This document shows positions 1 to 5,158 of a stretch of 9,708 bases of DNA, piece after piece; within the stretch, counting starts at the first letter, position 1; each line of letters begins with the position of its first letter. Below the pieces are notes generated by a model. It ran no database searches, had not been told where the DNA came from, and worked only from the letters and a program-made list of their open reading frames with translations. This stretch comes from CAYMND01 sp964465065 (GTDB taxonomy: Bacteria; Acidobacteriota; Aminicenantia; UBA2199). Location of the stretch: NCBI GenBank assembly GCA_964465065.1, contig CAYXHZ010000089.1, positions 1-9,708 of the forward strand, in the 5' to 3' direction. The position numbers and the translations under genes are program-made.

Positions 1-2
1 TA

Positions 3-41
3 CAGGCTGACGAACAGGTGACCGGCTGGCTGGAGGACTGA
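3..41 (+). other. Possible tail end of an upstream coding region
   Basis: Frame 3 is open from the window edge and reads QADEQVTGWLED before a TGA at 39-41. It could be the last dozen codons of a gene lying to the left. Nothing beyond an open frame and acceptable codon use supports it, and so short a stretch can be open by chance. From here to about 127 I see no gene. Confidence 0.15.
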
Positions 42-127
42 GGGACGGGAAACCACCCGCAGGGTTTGCCTGCTGGTTACATTGTTTGGCTGGCCGAATA
101 CTTGAGGTGTTTTTCGCCTGCCCCCTT

Positions 128-463
128 TTTTGCCAGTTCAAACTGTTGAGCATGGTCAAAGATTCCCGGGGCATCAACATCTCCGGCGTCATTCAGTTCC
201 AGTCCGGAAACCTCTACAGCCGGTTACTCGACAAGAATCAGTTGGGTGTCGACCTGGGCCTGGAGAAAGAGTTCAAGATTACAAATTTCCGCATGACTTT
301 CTCCGCCAACGCCTTCAACCTGTTCGATTCCGGCGTGGCGGATCAGGTAGAAACCACCACCGACCACTCCTCGCGTCCTTTCGGACTGATGCGCTCCATC
401 ACCGATCCCTTCTATCTTCGCATCAGGCCTAAGGGTCAACTCTTTTTTCGCCTTCGAAGGTAG
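128..463 (+). pseudogene. 3' remnant of a TonB-dependent outer membrane receptor gene
   Basis: The last ~110 codons of this frame look like the C-terminal strands of a TonB-dependent receptor beta-barrel. An amphipathic strand around GINISGVIQFQSGNLY (the family's '..QSG.pY' turn) is followed by a strand resembling the usual 'd.gleK.F', then the stretch MTFSANAFNLFDSG, which matches the family's '..dvfNlfN' pattern. It ends with a terminal strand (GQLFFRLRR) and a TAG stop. A full receptor has 600-1000 residues with a plug domain; none of that is present. The frame is closed by a TGA at 8-10 and the residues before about 128 do not look like barrel. No convincing start exists: the in-frame TTG at 86 and ATG at 152 lack good ribosome sites. 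A homopolymer run (CCCCCTTTTTT, 121-130) sits at the apparent break. I read it as a truncated, non-functional gene end whose original stop survives. The family call rests on pattern resemblance only. Confidence 0.6.
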
Positions 464-552
464 ACCGCTCCCAGACAGTTGTTACTGAGAACGGCGAACA
501 GATCCATCTCGGCCAGTTCTCTGTGCCTCAAGACGGCCCGTTTTTTATCCAC
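436..552 (-). pseudogene. 5' stub of a probable DUF1919 (exopolysaccharide-type) gene
   Basis: A 38-codon minus-strand frame opens with a GTG (550-552), just inside the 3' end of the upstream exported-protein gene (528-1124), and ends at a TGA (436-438). Its first ~31 residues (MDKKRAVLRHREL... then DLFAVLSNNCLGAVY) resemble the N-terminus of DUF1919 proteins, which often begin with basic residues, 'lr.r...dftIISNNC.G...Y', and are linked to polysaccharide biosynthesis loci. The last seven codons (LRRRKKS) are simply the antisense of the TonB remnant's 3' end, so similarity stops at about 463. DUF1919 proteins are about 200 residues, so this would be a gene cut after some 30 codons. The resemblance is from memory of the family pattern over a short stretch and could be coincidence. 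Confidence 0.4.
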
Positions 553-1124
553 CGTTTCTTAATTCTCCCATTGCTTGCCTGGAACTCCAGCCAGTCTTCC
601 ACGATGGATGCATCACAATCGCATCTCATTTCTTTGAGATAGGTCCTGATTAATTGAATATGATACTTTTTACCCCTGACCAACACGCCTGTGGAAAGCT
701 TCTGTGATTCTCCAAGCATTTGATAGTCAAGAACCTTAGACGTGGATACATCGATGATGGCTGCAGCGATGTTATCTTGGTTCGGTCGGTTGTTTGAACG
801 TAATATGATTAAAATTCGTGAACCCTCAAGATGAAATAACGGATATTCGGGATAGCCACTTTTACAATAACTGGGTTGGTTCCCTACGTTATCGATATCG
901 TAATACCAAGCTTTGGGCAGTATTAACCTTGTTTTCTTTCCTTTGGTTTGCAAATATATTTCCTGATCATCGTTTGTACAATCATTTGATGGAGAATAAA
1001 ATACGATGGAGAAAGTCTGTTCGGGTATGTGGCTTTCTATTGAAAAACCACATTTATCCTCCGCCTTCTGCGCAAAAAAAAGCAACGGGAAAAGACATAA
1101 TAACAGTAAAATGCCGGTTTTCAT
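528..1124 (-). CDS. Small exported protein of unknown function
   Basis: The product has 198 residues and I do not recognise its family. Residues 1-18 form a typical signal peptide (MKTGILLLLCLFPLLFFA, then QKAEDK), so it should be exported. The mature part is mixed beta-like sequence with five cysteines (C25, C49, C87 and the close pair C168/C170), which would allow disulfides outside the cytoplasm, and a basic C-terminus ending KKRWIKNGPS. The start is well supported: GGAGG lies 4-5 bases before the ATG on the minus strand. It lies 74 bp downstream of vapC on the same strand, with a hairpin between them, so co-transcription is uncertain. I see no clear promoter of its own. Codons are much richer in A and T than in the genes to the right of 2040, consistent with acquired DNA. 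A role as an accessory cargo gene is only a guess. Confidence 0.7.
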   Translation of the reverse strand: MKTGILLLLCLFPLLFFAQKAEDKCGFSIESHIPEQTFSIVFYSPSNDCTNDDQEIYLQTKGKKTRLILPKAWYYDIDNVGNQPSYCKSGYPEYPLFHLEGSRILIILRSNNRPNQDNIAAAIIDVSTSKVLDYQMLGESQKLSTGVLVRGKKYHIQLIRTYLKEMRCDCDASIVEDWLEFQASNGRIKKRWIKNGPS

Positions 1125-1155
1125 GTTTCCTCCACCATGGGCGATCGCTTCCGCT

Positions 1156-1183
1156 CACCCGCCGCGGTTATTCGCGGTCGGTG
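1156..1183. terminator. Inverted repeat between vapC and the exported-protein gene
   Basis: CACCCGCCGCG and CGCGGTCGGTG pair over 11 positions (one G-T and one mismatch) around the loop GTTATT. It lies in the 74-bp gap after the vapC stop. There is no T-run on either side, so it may be an attenuating or RNA-end-protecting hairpin and not a classical intrinsic terminator. Confidence 0.35.
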
Positions 1184-1198
1184 TGCAGCGGGATTGTT

Positions 1199-1588
1199 CT
1201 ATGGTCTTGTTTGTTTTCCTTTTTCAAAATACCGAACAAAAGGTAAGCCATTGAAATGTTTGTCCTGTGTCCATAATAGGCAGCCGTATTTTCTGGAGCT
1301 TGCATAAATGATGCTATCGGCCATCGGCAATTTGTATTGGGTTCCGAATTTTGCCGCAAGAATGGCCAAATCGCAGTCCAGTTCGACTACATTTCCTTGT
1401 TTCATATGGGCCACTGCGAAAAGCGCTTTGTCTTCATCCAATTCAATCAGAAGCTTTTTGAACACTTCATACAGGGTTATTGTCGGAACATAGAGAGAGG
1501 CGGTGTTTTCAATTGCTGCTGAAACAGCATCGCCGACTTGTGATCCGGCAAAATACTCTAGCCAACATGACGAGTCGATGACATTCAT
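1199..1588 (-). CDS. vapC: VapC-type PIN-domain ribonuclease toxin
   Basis: This 129-residue protein has the full PIN-domain signature. It has an N-terminal acid in MNVIDSSCWLEYF (D5), the helix acid in LYEVFKK (E41), then LPMADSIIYA (D91) and LLWTQDKHF (D109). These four acids coordinate Mg or Mn in VapC toxins, which are endoribonucleases that cleave RNA (tRNA or 23S rRNA in characterised members) and stop growth when the antitoxin is lost. The length fits the family (about 125-145). Its ATG overlaps the TGA of the antitoxin gene (ATGA), the usual translational coupling in these operons, so toxin synthesis depends on translation of the antitoxin. All catalytic residues are present, so it should be active. 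The RNA target cannot be told from sequence. Confidence 0.93.
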   Translation of the reverse strand: MNVIDSSCWLEYFAGSQVGDAVSAAIENTASLYVPTITLYEVFKKLLIELDEDKALFAVAHMKQGNVVELDCDLAILAAKFGTQYKLPMADSIIYASSRKYGCLLWTQDKHFNGLPFVRYFEKGKQTRP

Positions 1589-1791
1589 CGTCTGTCTTCA
1601 TCCCTGGAAATTTCTGTATTGATTCCCTTGAAAATGCCTTTTAGTGTCGAAAGGGGCTGAATCGGAATCAATTCAATGCGATTGCCATATGTGACGATCT
1701 CCATTACTGTTCCCACTTTCAAGCCTACATCTTCTCTAATCTCTTTGGGTATGACCACCTGATATTTACTTGAAACAGTTACGGTATTCAT
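1585..1791 (-). CDS. vapB: AbrB/MazE-type antitoxin of the VapC pair
   Basis: A 68-residue DNA-binding antitoxin. Residues 1-48 carry the AbrB/SpoVT swapped-hairpin pattern: MNTVTVSSKYQVVIPKEIRE, then GLKVGTVMEIVTYGNRIELIP. The remaining ~20 residues (TLKGIFKGINTEISRDEDRR) form the flexible tail that in such pairs wraps the toxin active site. It should neutralise VapC and repress its own operon as a VapBC complex. I start it at the internal ATG (1789-1791) because GGAGGT lies 4 bases upstream and because a good promoter (-10 at 1810-1815) lies between this ATG and the longer in-frame start at 1857, which would therefore not be transcribed. The stop overlaps the vapC start. Confidence 0.9.
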   Translation of the reverse strand: MNTVTVSSKYQVVIPKEIREDVGLKVGTVMEIVTYGNRIELIPIQPLSTLKGIFKGINTEISRDEDRR

Positions 1792-1809
1792 CGAAACCTC
1801 CACCGTCTT

Positions 1810-1838
1810 ACAATAAGGCCATCGATAAATTTTGTCAA
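1810..1838 (-). promoter_or_regulatory. Predicted sigma70-type promoter of the vapBC operon
   Basis: On the minus strand TTGACA (1833-1838) is followed after exactly 17 bases by TATTGT (1810-1815), matching the consensus at 6/6 and 4/6 positions. Transcription would begin near 1803, giving a leader of only about 12 bases that consists mostly of the ribosome site. Autorepression by VapB binding here is expected from the family. Confidence 0.6.
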
Positions 1839-1870
1839 TTTTTTCCTTTTCTTCCATGGAACGATAAAAT

Positions 1871-1894
1871 CACCCGGAGCGTCGCGATCGGGTG
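1871..1894. repeat. Inverted repeat in the divergent intergenic region
   Basis: CACCCG (1871-1876) and CGGGTG (1889-1894) form a 6-bp perfect stem around a 12-base GC-rich loop. It lies upstream of vapB, in an otherwise AT-rich gap between the divergent promoters. It could be an operator-like dyad or an old terminator; nothing decides between these. The rest of 1858-1965 holds no gene that I can support. Confidence 0.3.
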
Positions 1895-1965
1895 TATTGC
1901 TTTTGTTATAAGGTTTTTTAAATAGTCATTTCAATACAGAGTAGTGTCATGAAAAACAGACTTAA

Positions 1966-2004
1966 TGTAAAAAATACTTGACAATTAGTTAAAAGTGTTT
2001 TACA
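1966..2004. promoter_or_regulatory. Inverted repeat enclosing the cassette promoter (candidate operator)
   Basis: TGTAAAA (1966-1972) and TTTTACA (1998-2004) are perfect inverted copies. An overlapping dyad, AAAATACTT (1971-1979) with AAGTGTTTT (1993-2001), matches at 8 of 9 positions about nearly the same centre. The arms cover the edges of the -35 and -10 elements, where a dimeric repressor would block RNA polymerase. The XRE-type regulator encoded in the same cassette is the natural candidate, by inference only. AT-rich sequence makes chance dyads easier. Confidence 0.4.
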
Positions 2005-2006
2005 AT
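1978..2006 (+). promoter_or_regulatory. Strong sigma70-type promoter of the membrane/regulator/redox cassette
   Basis: TTGACA (1978-1983, perfect -35), a 17-base spacer, then TACAAT (2001-2006, 5/6 match to TATAAT). Transcription should begin near 2013, about 30 bases before the first gene's GTG. This is the best promoter match in the window. Confidence 0.75.
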
Positions 2007-2043
2007 TGGCCGGTAAAGCAGTGACCCTGTCCGGGAGGTCGAC

Positions 2044-2481
2044 GTGAACGACATGTGTTTCGAAGAGAAGAGTGTCTGGGTGAACGCCCTGATCACCCTG
2101 GCGACGGTGACGGGCTACGGAGCGACTCTATGGGGCCGGTCCCGTGGCGTGGCCCTGGTCGAGGTGGCCTACATCGCACCCCTGCTGTGGACCATCGCCT
2201 GGTCCGTCGGGGCCACCATCGTCGCCCACATCCTCATGGCCTGTATCTGGCCGAAAGAGGTGGATAAAAAGGACGTGCGCGACCAGGAGATCAATCGCCA
2301 CGGCGAGTACGCCGGTCAGGTTTTCCTGGTCCTCGGTGGTCTCTCGGCCATGATTCTGGCCATGCTCAAAGCCGATCACTTCTGGATCGCCAACGCCGTC
2401 TTCATCTGCTTCGCCCTCTCCAACCTGTTCGGCAGCGTCTTCAAGATCTACGCCTACCGGCGGGGGCTCCCGCTGTGTTGA
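2044..2481 (+). CDS. Four-helix inner membrane protein, DUF2178-like
   Basis: A 145-residue protein with four predicted membrane segments (about residues 11-30, 42-66, 90-108 and 112-134). A charged cytoplasmic loop holds KDVRDQEINRHGEYAG (76-91), and the next helix leads to DHFWIANAVF. The 'rDeRd.eI.r.g...' loop followed by 'HFWIaNa' in the last helix pair recalls DUF2178-type proteins, which commonly sit beside a very small XRE regulator as here. The biochemical role is unknown; signalling or repressor sequestration at the membrane has been suggested for such pairs and would be inference here. I use the GTG at 2044, four bases after GGAGGT; the ATG at 2053 is too distant from it. The last codons overlap the next gene, implying coupled translation. 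Confidence 0.8.
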   Translation: MNDMCFEEKSVWVNALITLATVTGYGATLWGRSRGVALVEVAYIAPLLWTIAWSVGATIVAHILMACIWPKEVDKKDVRDQEINRHGEYAGQVFLVLGGLSAMILAMLKADHFWIANAVFICFALSNLFGSVFKIYAYRRGLPLC

Positions 2482-2702
2482 AAAAAATGCACATACGCAA
2501 CAATCTGCGTCTGCTGCGCTTCACCCACGGCGAGATGACCCAGGCTGACCTGGCCGAGCGGGTCGGGGTGACGCGGCAGACGGTCATCGCCATCGAGCAG
2601 GGCCGCTATTCGCCCACCCTGGAGATGGCCTTCCAGCTGGCCAAGGTTTTCGGCGTGCCCCTGGACGAGGTCTTTCAGTACGTTGAAGAGGATAGGGTTT
2701 GA
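2475..2702 (+). CDS. Small XRE/Cro-type transcriptional regulator
   Basis: A 75-residue protein that is almost entirely one helix-turn-helix domain. MTQADLAERVGVTRQTVIAI (21-40) gives the positioning and recognition helices, and EQGRYSPTLEMAFQLAKVFG (41-60) the supporting helices. There is no ligand-binding or dimerisation domain beyond a short tail (DEVFQYVEEDRV). This matches the widespread 65-75 residue one-domain XRE regulators found next to small membrane proteins. The start is uncertain: GTG (2475), TTG (2478, overlapping the upstream TGA as TTGA) and ATG (2487) all keep the domain intact. None has a clear separate ribosome site, so translation probably depends on coupling to the upstream gene. 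It likely autoregulates through the dyad at 1966-2004. Confidence 0.88.
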   Translation: MLKKMHIRNNLRLLRFTHGEMTQADLAERVGVTRQTVIAIEQGRYSPTLEMAFQLAKVFGVPLDEVFQYVEEDRV

Positions 2703-2743
2703 AGGGTCAGGCCCTTGGCAGCGATTGGTGAGAATTTTACAAG

Positions 2744-2749
2744 AAGGAG
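2744..2749 (+). promoter_or_regulatory. Ribosome binding site of the cysteine-rich gene
   Basis: AAGGAG lies 9 bases before the ATG at 2759. This spacing selects that ATG over the out-of-frame ATG at 2754. Confidence 0.7.
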
Positions 2750-2758
2750 ATCAATGAA

Positions 2759-3613
2759 ATGGACAATCAGGAAAATGTCAAGCGTGTCCGGGATGCCAAA
2801 CGCCTCTTCCGCCACAAGGGCACCTGTTCCAATACGATGTTTTTCATTCTGAACCGCGAGTTCGGCCAGCCGCTGCCCCAGGAAGAGCAGGCCTCGGACT
2901 GGCTGGCCGGGGGCATAGTCAAGCAAGGCTACCAGTGCGGCATGCTCTGGGGGGCGGTGCTGGCGACGGGGGCCGAGGCCTCGCGACGCGGCTCCGATCC
3001 GGGCCAGGCCAGGGCGGTGGCCATGGCCGCGTCCCGTCAGGTGCTGGACTCTTTCGTCGCCCGGGCCCGGAGCCCGGACTGCCTGGACATCACCAGCTGT
3101 GACTGGACCAGTAAACTGAGCATGGCCAAGTACATGCTCACCGGCAAGTTCCTGTCCTGTTTCCGCCTGGTGGACCGCTGGGCCGGCGAGGCCATCGCCG
3201 CGGCCCGGATGGGGCTGGACGAGGCTCAGAAGGCAGTCTTGCCGCCCCGGCGCAGCTGTGCCTCCGAGCTCGTCCGGCTCATGGGCGGCAGCGAGGCCGA
3301 ACAGGTCATGGTGGCCGGCTTCGCAGGGGGCCTGGCCTGTATGGGCGGAGGCTGCGGGGCACTGGCGGCGGCGCTGTGGTATAACAGCCTGCTGCGGGTG
3401 CGGGCGGGGACGTACAAGATGACCATGTCCGATGCCGAACTGGAGCGGGTGCACCGCGAATTTCTGGACATCAGCGGCTTTGAAATGGAGTGCCGCGAGA
3501 TCTGCAAGCGGCGGTTTTCCAGCGATGCCGAACACGACGAATTCGTAGCCGGAGGCGGCTGCTCGGCACTGCTGGCGCTGCTGGCCCGGCTGGCCCGGCC
3601 GAAGGCCTGCTAG
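2759..3613 (+). CDS. Tandem C_GCAxxG_C_C-type putative redox protein
   Basis: A 284-residue, cysteine-rich, mostly alpha-helical protein with no signal peptide, hence cytoplasmic or membrane-peripheral. The C_GCAxxG_C_C family (about 120-150 residues) has a lone Cys, then a Gly/Cys-rich turn, then two more Cys, and is thought to be redox-active or metal-binding without a proven reaction. Here the pattern occurs twice. Repeat 1 has C23, C60 in YQCGMLWGA, C108 in CLDIT and C134. Repeat 2 has C167, C199 in MGGGCGALAAALW, C245 in CREIC and C268. The intervals are similar (37/48/26 against 32/46/23 residues), pointing to an internal duplication. Extra cysteines occur at 114, 194, 249 and 284. It follows the regulator by 56 bp with no obvious promoter, so it probably shares the 1978 promoter. 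The family call is likely; the duplication is my inference from spacing. Confidence 0.75.
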   Translation: MDNQENVKRVRDAKRLFRHKGTCSNTMFFILNREFGQPLPQEEQASDWLAGGIVKQGYQCGMLWGAVLATGAEASRRGSDPGQARAVAMAASRQVLDSFVARARSPDCLDITSCDWTSKLSMAKYMLTGKFLSCFRLVDRWAGEAIAAARMGLDEAQKAVLPPRRSCASELVRLMGGSEAEQVMVAGFAGGLACMGGGCGALAAALWYNSLLRVRAGTYKMTMSDAELERVHREFLDISGFEMECREICKRRFSSDAEHDEFVAGGGCSALLALLARLARPKAC

Positions 3614-3641
3614 GCCGAGCCGGCGTTGCGGCCCTTGGAGC

Positions 3642-3674
3642 ATGGGGATGCCCTTTTCAATGGGCGTCCCTCAT
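3642..3674 (+). terminator. Hairpin ending the membrane/regulator/redox cassette
   Basis: GGGATGCCC (3645-3653) pairs with GGGCGTCCC (3662-3670) around an 8-base loop (TTTTCAAT). ATG/CAT extends the stem outward past one bulged base. It lies 28 bp after the stop codon. Only CATTT follows, so the U-tract is weak. Confidence 0.5.
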
Positions 3675-3678
3675 TTGA

Positions 3679-3900
3679 TCAGATTTAGCTGGCAAACGTA
3701 TTACTTTCGATCATCAGGATTTTCATGCCTTTTACAATGGTTTGCTGGCCGTACGGCTGAACAAAGGGGAAACGAGCCTTCATTCGGTCACCACAGCGAA
3801 TGGTCTTCGCTTTACTTTACTCAATCTGCCTTATTTTCTGACGTCCAAAGTTCAGGATTACCTGGAAGCGTATTCTGAGGGTAAACTGGAAAAATTGTGA
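3679..3900 (+). pseudogene. 3' remnant of an unidentified gene lacking a start
   Basis: An uninterrupted 73-codon frame begins right after a TGA (3676-3678) and ends at TGA 3898-3900. It has no ATG, GTG or TTG near its beginning. The product starts SDLAGKRITFDHQDFHAFYN and ends VQDYLEAYSEGKLEKL, with a well-mixed composition and a central hydrophobic strand-like part (NGLRFTLLNLPYFLTS). That looks like a genuine protein C-terminus and not a chance reading. I do not recognise the family. The 5' edge falls almost exactly at the end of the preceding hairpin, as if a longer gene had been cut there. Codons are less GC-rich than in the genes on both sides, in line with the other debris at the left end. 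Confidence 0.5.
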
Positions 3901-3926
3901 TCCATTCGGTGGGATAGAACAGGGAA

Positions 3927-3953
3927 GCGGGAACGGCGGAGAGCCGTTCCCGC
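3927..3953 (-). terminator. Perfect 11-bp hairpin after the minus-strand TPR gene
   Basis: GCGGGAACGGC (3927-3937) and GCCGTTCCCGC (3943-3953) are exact inverted copies around a 5-base loop. The hairpin starts 9 bp past the stop codon of the gene ending at 3962. On the minus strand TTCCCTGTTCT follows, a weak T-rich tail. Termination or 3'-end protection is likely. Confidence 0.65.
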
Positions 3954-3961
3954 CTCGCTGA

Positions 3962-4957
3962 CTACTTGAGAGCCTTGATCAGCTCTTGTATCTCGGCGGC
4001 CCGGGGGCTGTCGGGGGCCAGTTTCAGAAATTCGTTGAAGGCCTGCAGCGCCTTGGGGATGTCGCCGGCGTTGAGCTGGGCGTAACCGAGCTTTTCATGG
4101 TAGATCGGATCCTTGGGGTTGAGCTGGATGGCCAGGGTATAGTACTGGATGGCGCCGGCGGAATCGTTTCCGGCCATGAGAATCTCGGCCAGGTTGTAGG
4201 CCAGGGCGGCGTCGGTCGGCGGAGCGATCTGGGCCGACAGCTTGTAATTCTCGGCGGCCTTGGCCAGGTCGTTGAGTTTGGTCCAGCAGGTGCCGATCGA
4301 GGAATAGAGGTCGGCGGCCAGTTTGTCGCCGGCCAGATTGTCCTGTTTTTCGGCCTTCAGGCCCTTCAGGGCCTCTTCCAAGGCGCTCACGGCGCCCTGG
4401 TAATCCTGCATCTCGATCAGGCAATTGCCGATGTTGATCTGATACTTGTAGTGGATGGGGTGGGCGGCCATGAACTTGCGGTAGGTCTCGACGGCCAGGC
4501 TGAACTGACCGGCCTGCTGCTGGGCCTCGGCTTCCTTGATCCAGACCAGGTGTTCGGCCGGAACGGCCTTGGGATCGGCGGTAGCGGCCACTTCCGCACC
4601 GGCTTCCTTCATGACCAGGCTTTGCGGGGGGTTGGGCGCCAGACCGGCCAGCTGCATGCGCAGTGTCATCGGGATATAGCCATCTTTCTCGGCGATCAGG
4701 TCGTAGTTGGGCTCGGCCCGTTGACTGCCGGCGAAGCCGGAGAAGGACCATTTGCCTTTTTCGTCGCTGACGGCGTTCAGCTTCAACTCGTATTGCAAGG
4801 ATTGCAGGGTCAGTTTGACGCCGGCCAGAGGATTGCCTTTCTCGTCCTTGACGTCGCCGACCAAACGGCCCTTGCCTCTGCCTTCCTGTGCCGACAGGGA
4901 AGCCAGCGGCAATAAAATCATGATCAGCATGGCGCTGACAAGTGTCTGCCTTTTCAT
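3962..4957 (-). CDS. Secreted protein with a carboxypeptidase-regulatory-like domain and TPR repeats
   Basis: 331 residues in three parts. Residues 1-23 are a signal peptide (MKRQTLVSAMLIMILLPLAS, LSA before Q24). Residues ~30-115 form a carboxypeptidase-regulatory-like Ig-type beta domain (RLVGDVKDEKGNPLAGVKLT, then KGKWSFSG and KDGYIPM). Residues ~136-319 contain about five tetratricopeptide repeats, for example AGQFSLAVETYRKFMAAHP and NAGDIPKALQAFNEFLKLAP. Such proteins act outside the cytoplasm as protein-binding scaffolds; no enzyme motif is present. The start is supported by AGGAGGT three bases before the ATG. It is divergent from another secreted TPR gene 201 bp away, with an extended -10 promoter of its own, so the two may be expressed and act together. 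The partner protein is unknown. Confidence 0.85.
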   Translation of the reverse strand: MKRQTLVSAMLIMILLPLASLSAQEGRGKGRLVGDVKDEKGNPLAGVKLTLQSLQYELKLNAVSDEKGKWSFSGFAGSQRAEPNYDLIAEKDGYIPMTLRMQLAGLAPNPPQSLVMKEAGAEVAATADPKAVPAEHLVWIKEAEAQQQAGQFSLAVETYRKFMAAHPIHYKYQINIGNCLIEMQDYQGAVSALEEALKGLKAEKQDNLAGDKLAADLYSSIGTCWTKLNDLAKAAENYKLSAQIAPPTDAALAYNLAEILMAGNDSAGAIQYYTLAIQLNPKDPIYHEKLGYAQLNAGDIPKALQAFNEFLKLAPDSPRAAEIQELIKALK

Positions 4958-4991
4958 ACAACCTCCTAGGTGCTGGGGATGAACCGGGAAT

Positions 4992-5000
4992 ATTATAGCA
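4992..5000 (-). promoter_or_regulatory. Extended -10 promoter of the minus-strand TPR gene
   Basis: On the minus strand TGCTATAAT gives a perfect TATAAT (4992-4997) preceded by the TGn extension that compensates for a poor -35. No good TTGACA lies 16-18 bases upstream. It sits about 35 bp before the ATG at 4957. Confidence 0.6.
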
Positions 5001-5070
5001 TCTTTTACGTGGATCAGGGATAGCGGAGGCGAAAAATGGTACCATCGATTCGTACTGTGTGACGAATGTT

Positions 5071-5100
5071 TTGCGCCAGACTTGCGGATCGTGTTAAAAT
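5071..5100 (+). promoter_or_regulatory. Candidate promoter of the plus-strand TPR gene
   Basis: TTGCGC (5071-5076) lies 18 bases before TAAAAT (5095-5100), matching the consensus at 3/6 and 5/6 positions. The ATG at 5159 is about 52 bases beyond the predicted start. The same -35 word, TTGCGC, occurs upstream of cydA. Confidence 0.4.
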
Positions 5101-5158
5101 GTTAGGCAAAAGCGAACGATCAAGGATACGGATTCGCTGGAATAAAGGAGTGTTCACA

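Noticed and set aside
86..151. Complete small gene starting at TTG 86 for the TonB-like frame
   Set aside because: The first ~14 residues do not look like either a signal peptide or barrel, there is no ribosome site, and a 125-residue receptor would lack the plug domain. Treated as a truncated remnant.
818..1246. 142-codon plus-strand frame across the exported-protein gene and the vapC end
   Set aside because: No ribosome site, no motif, and it overlaps two better-supported minus-strand genes.
1871..1894. Inverted repeat as a transposon end or att site
   Set aside because: Only six perfect base pairs, no duplicated target and no recombinase nearby; kept only as an unassigned dyad.
2675..3643. 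322-codon minus-strand frame opposite the Cys-rich gene
   Set aside because: Shadow of the 284-residue gene: rich in Gly, Pro, Arg, Ala, with no recognisable motif and no start signal, while the plus strand has a ribosome site and patterned cysteines.
3986..4915. 309-codon plus-strand frame opposite the carboxypeptidase-like/TPR gene
   Set aside because: Gly/Leu/Val/Gln-rich antisense shadow. The minus strand has the signal peptide, the domains and AGGAGGT.
5066..5158. Upstream ATG at 5066 for the TPR protein
   Set aside because: It would bury the signal peptide behind 31 basic residues and lies upstream of the predicted -10. The ATG at 5159 has a good ribosome site.
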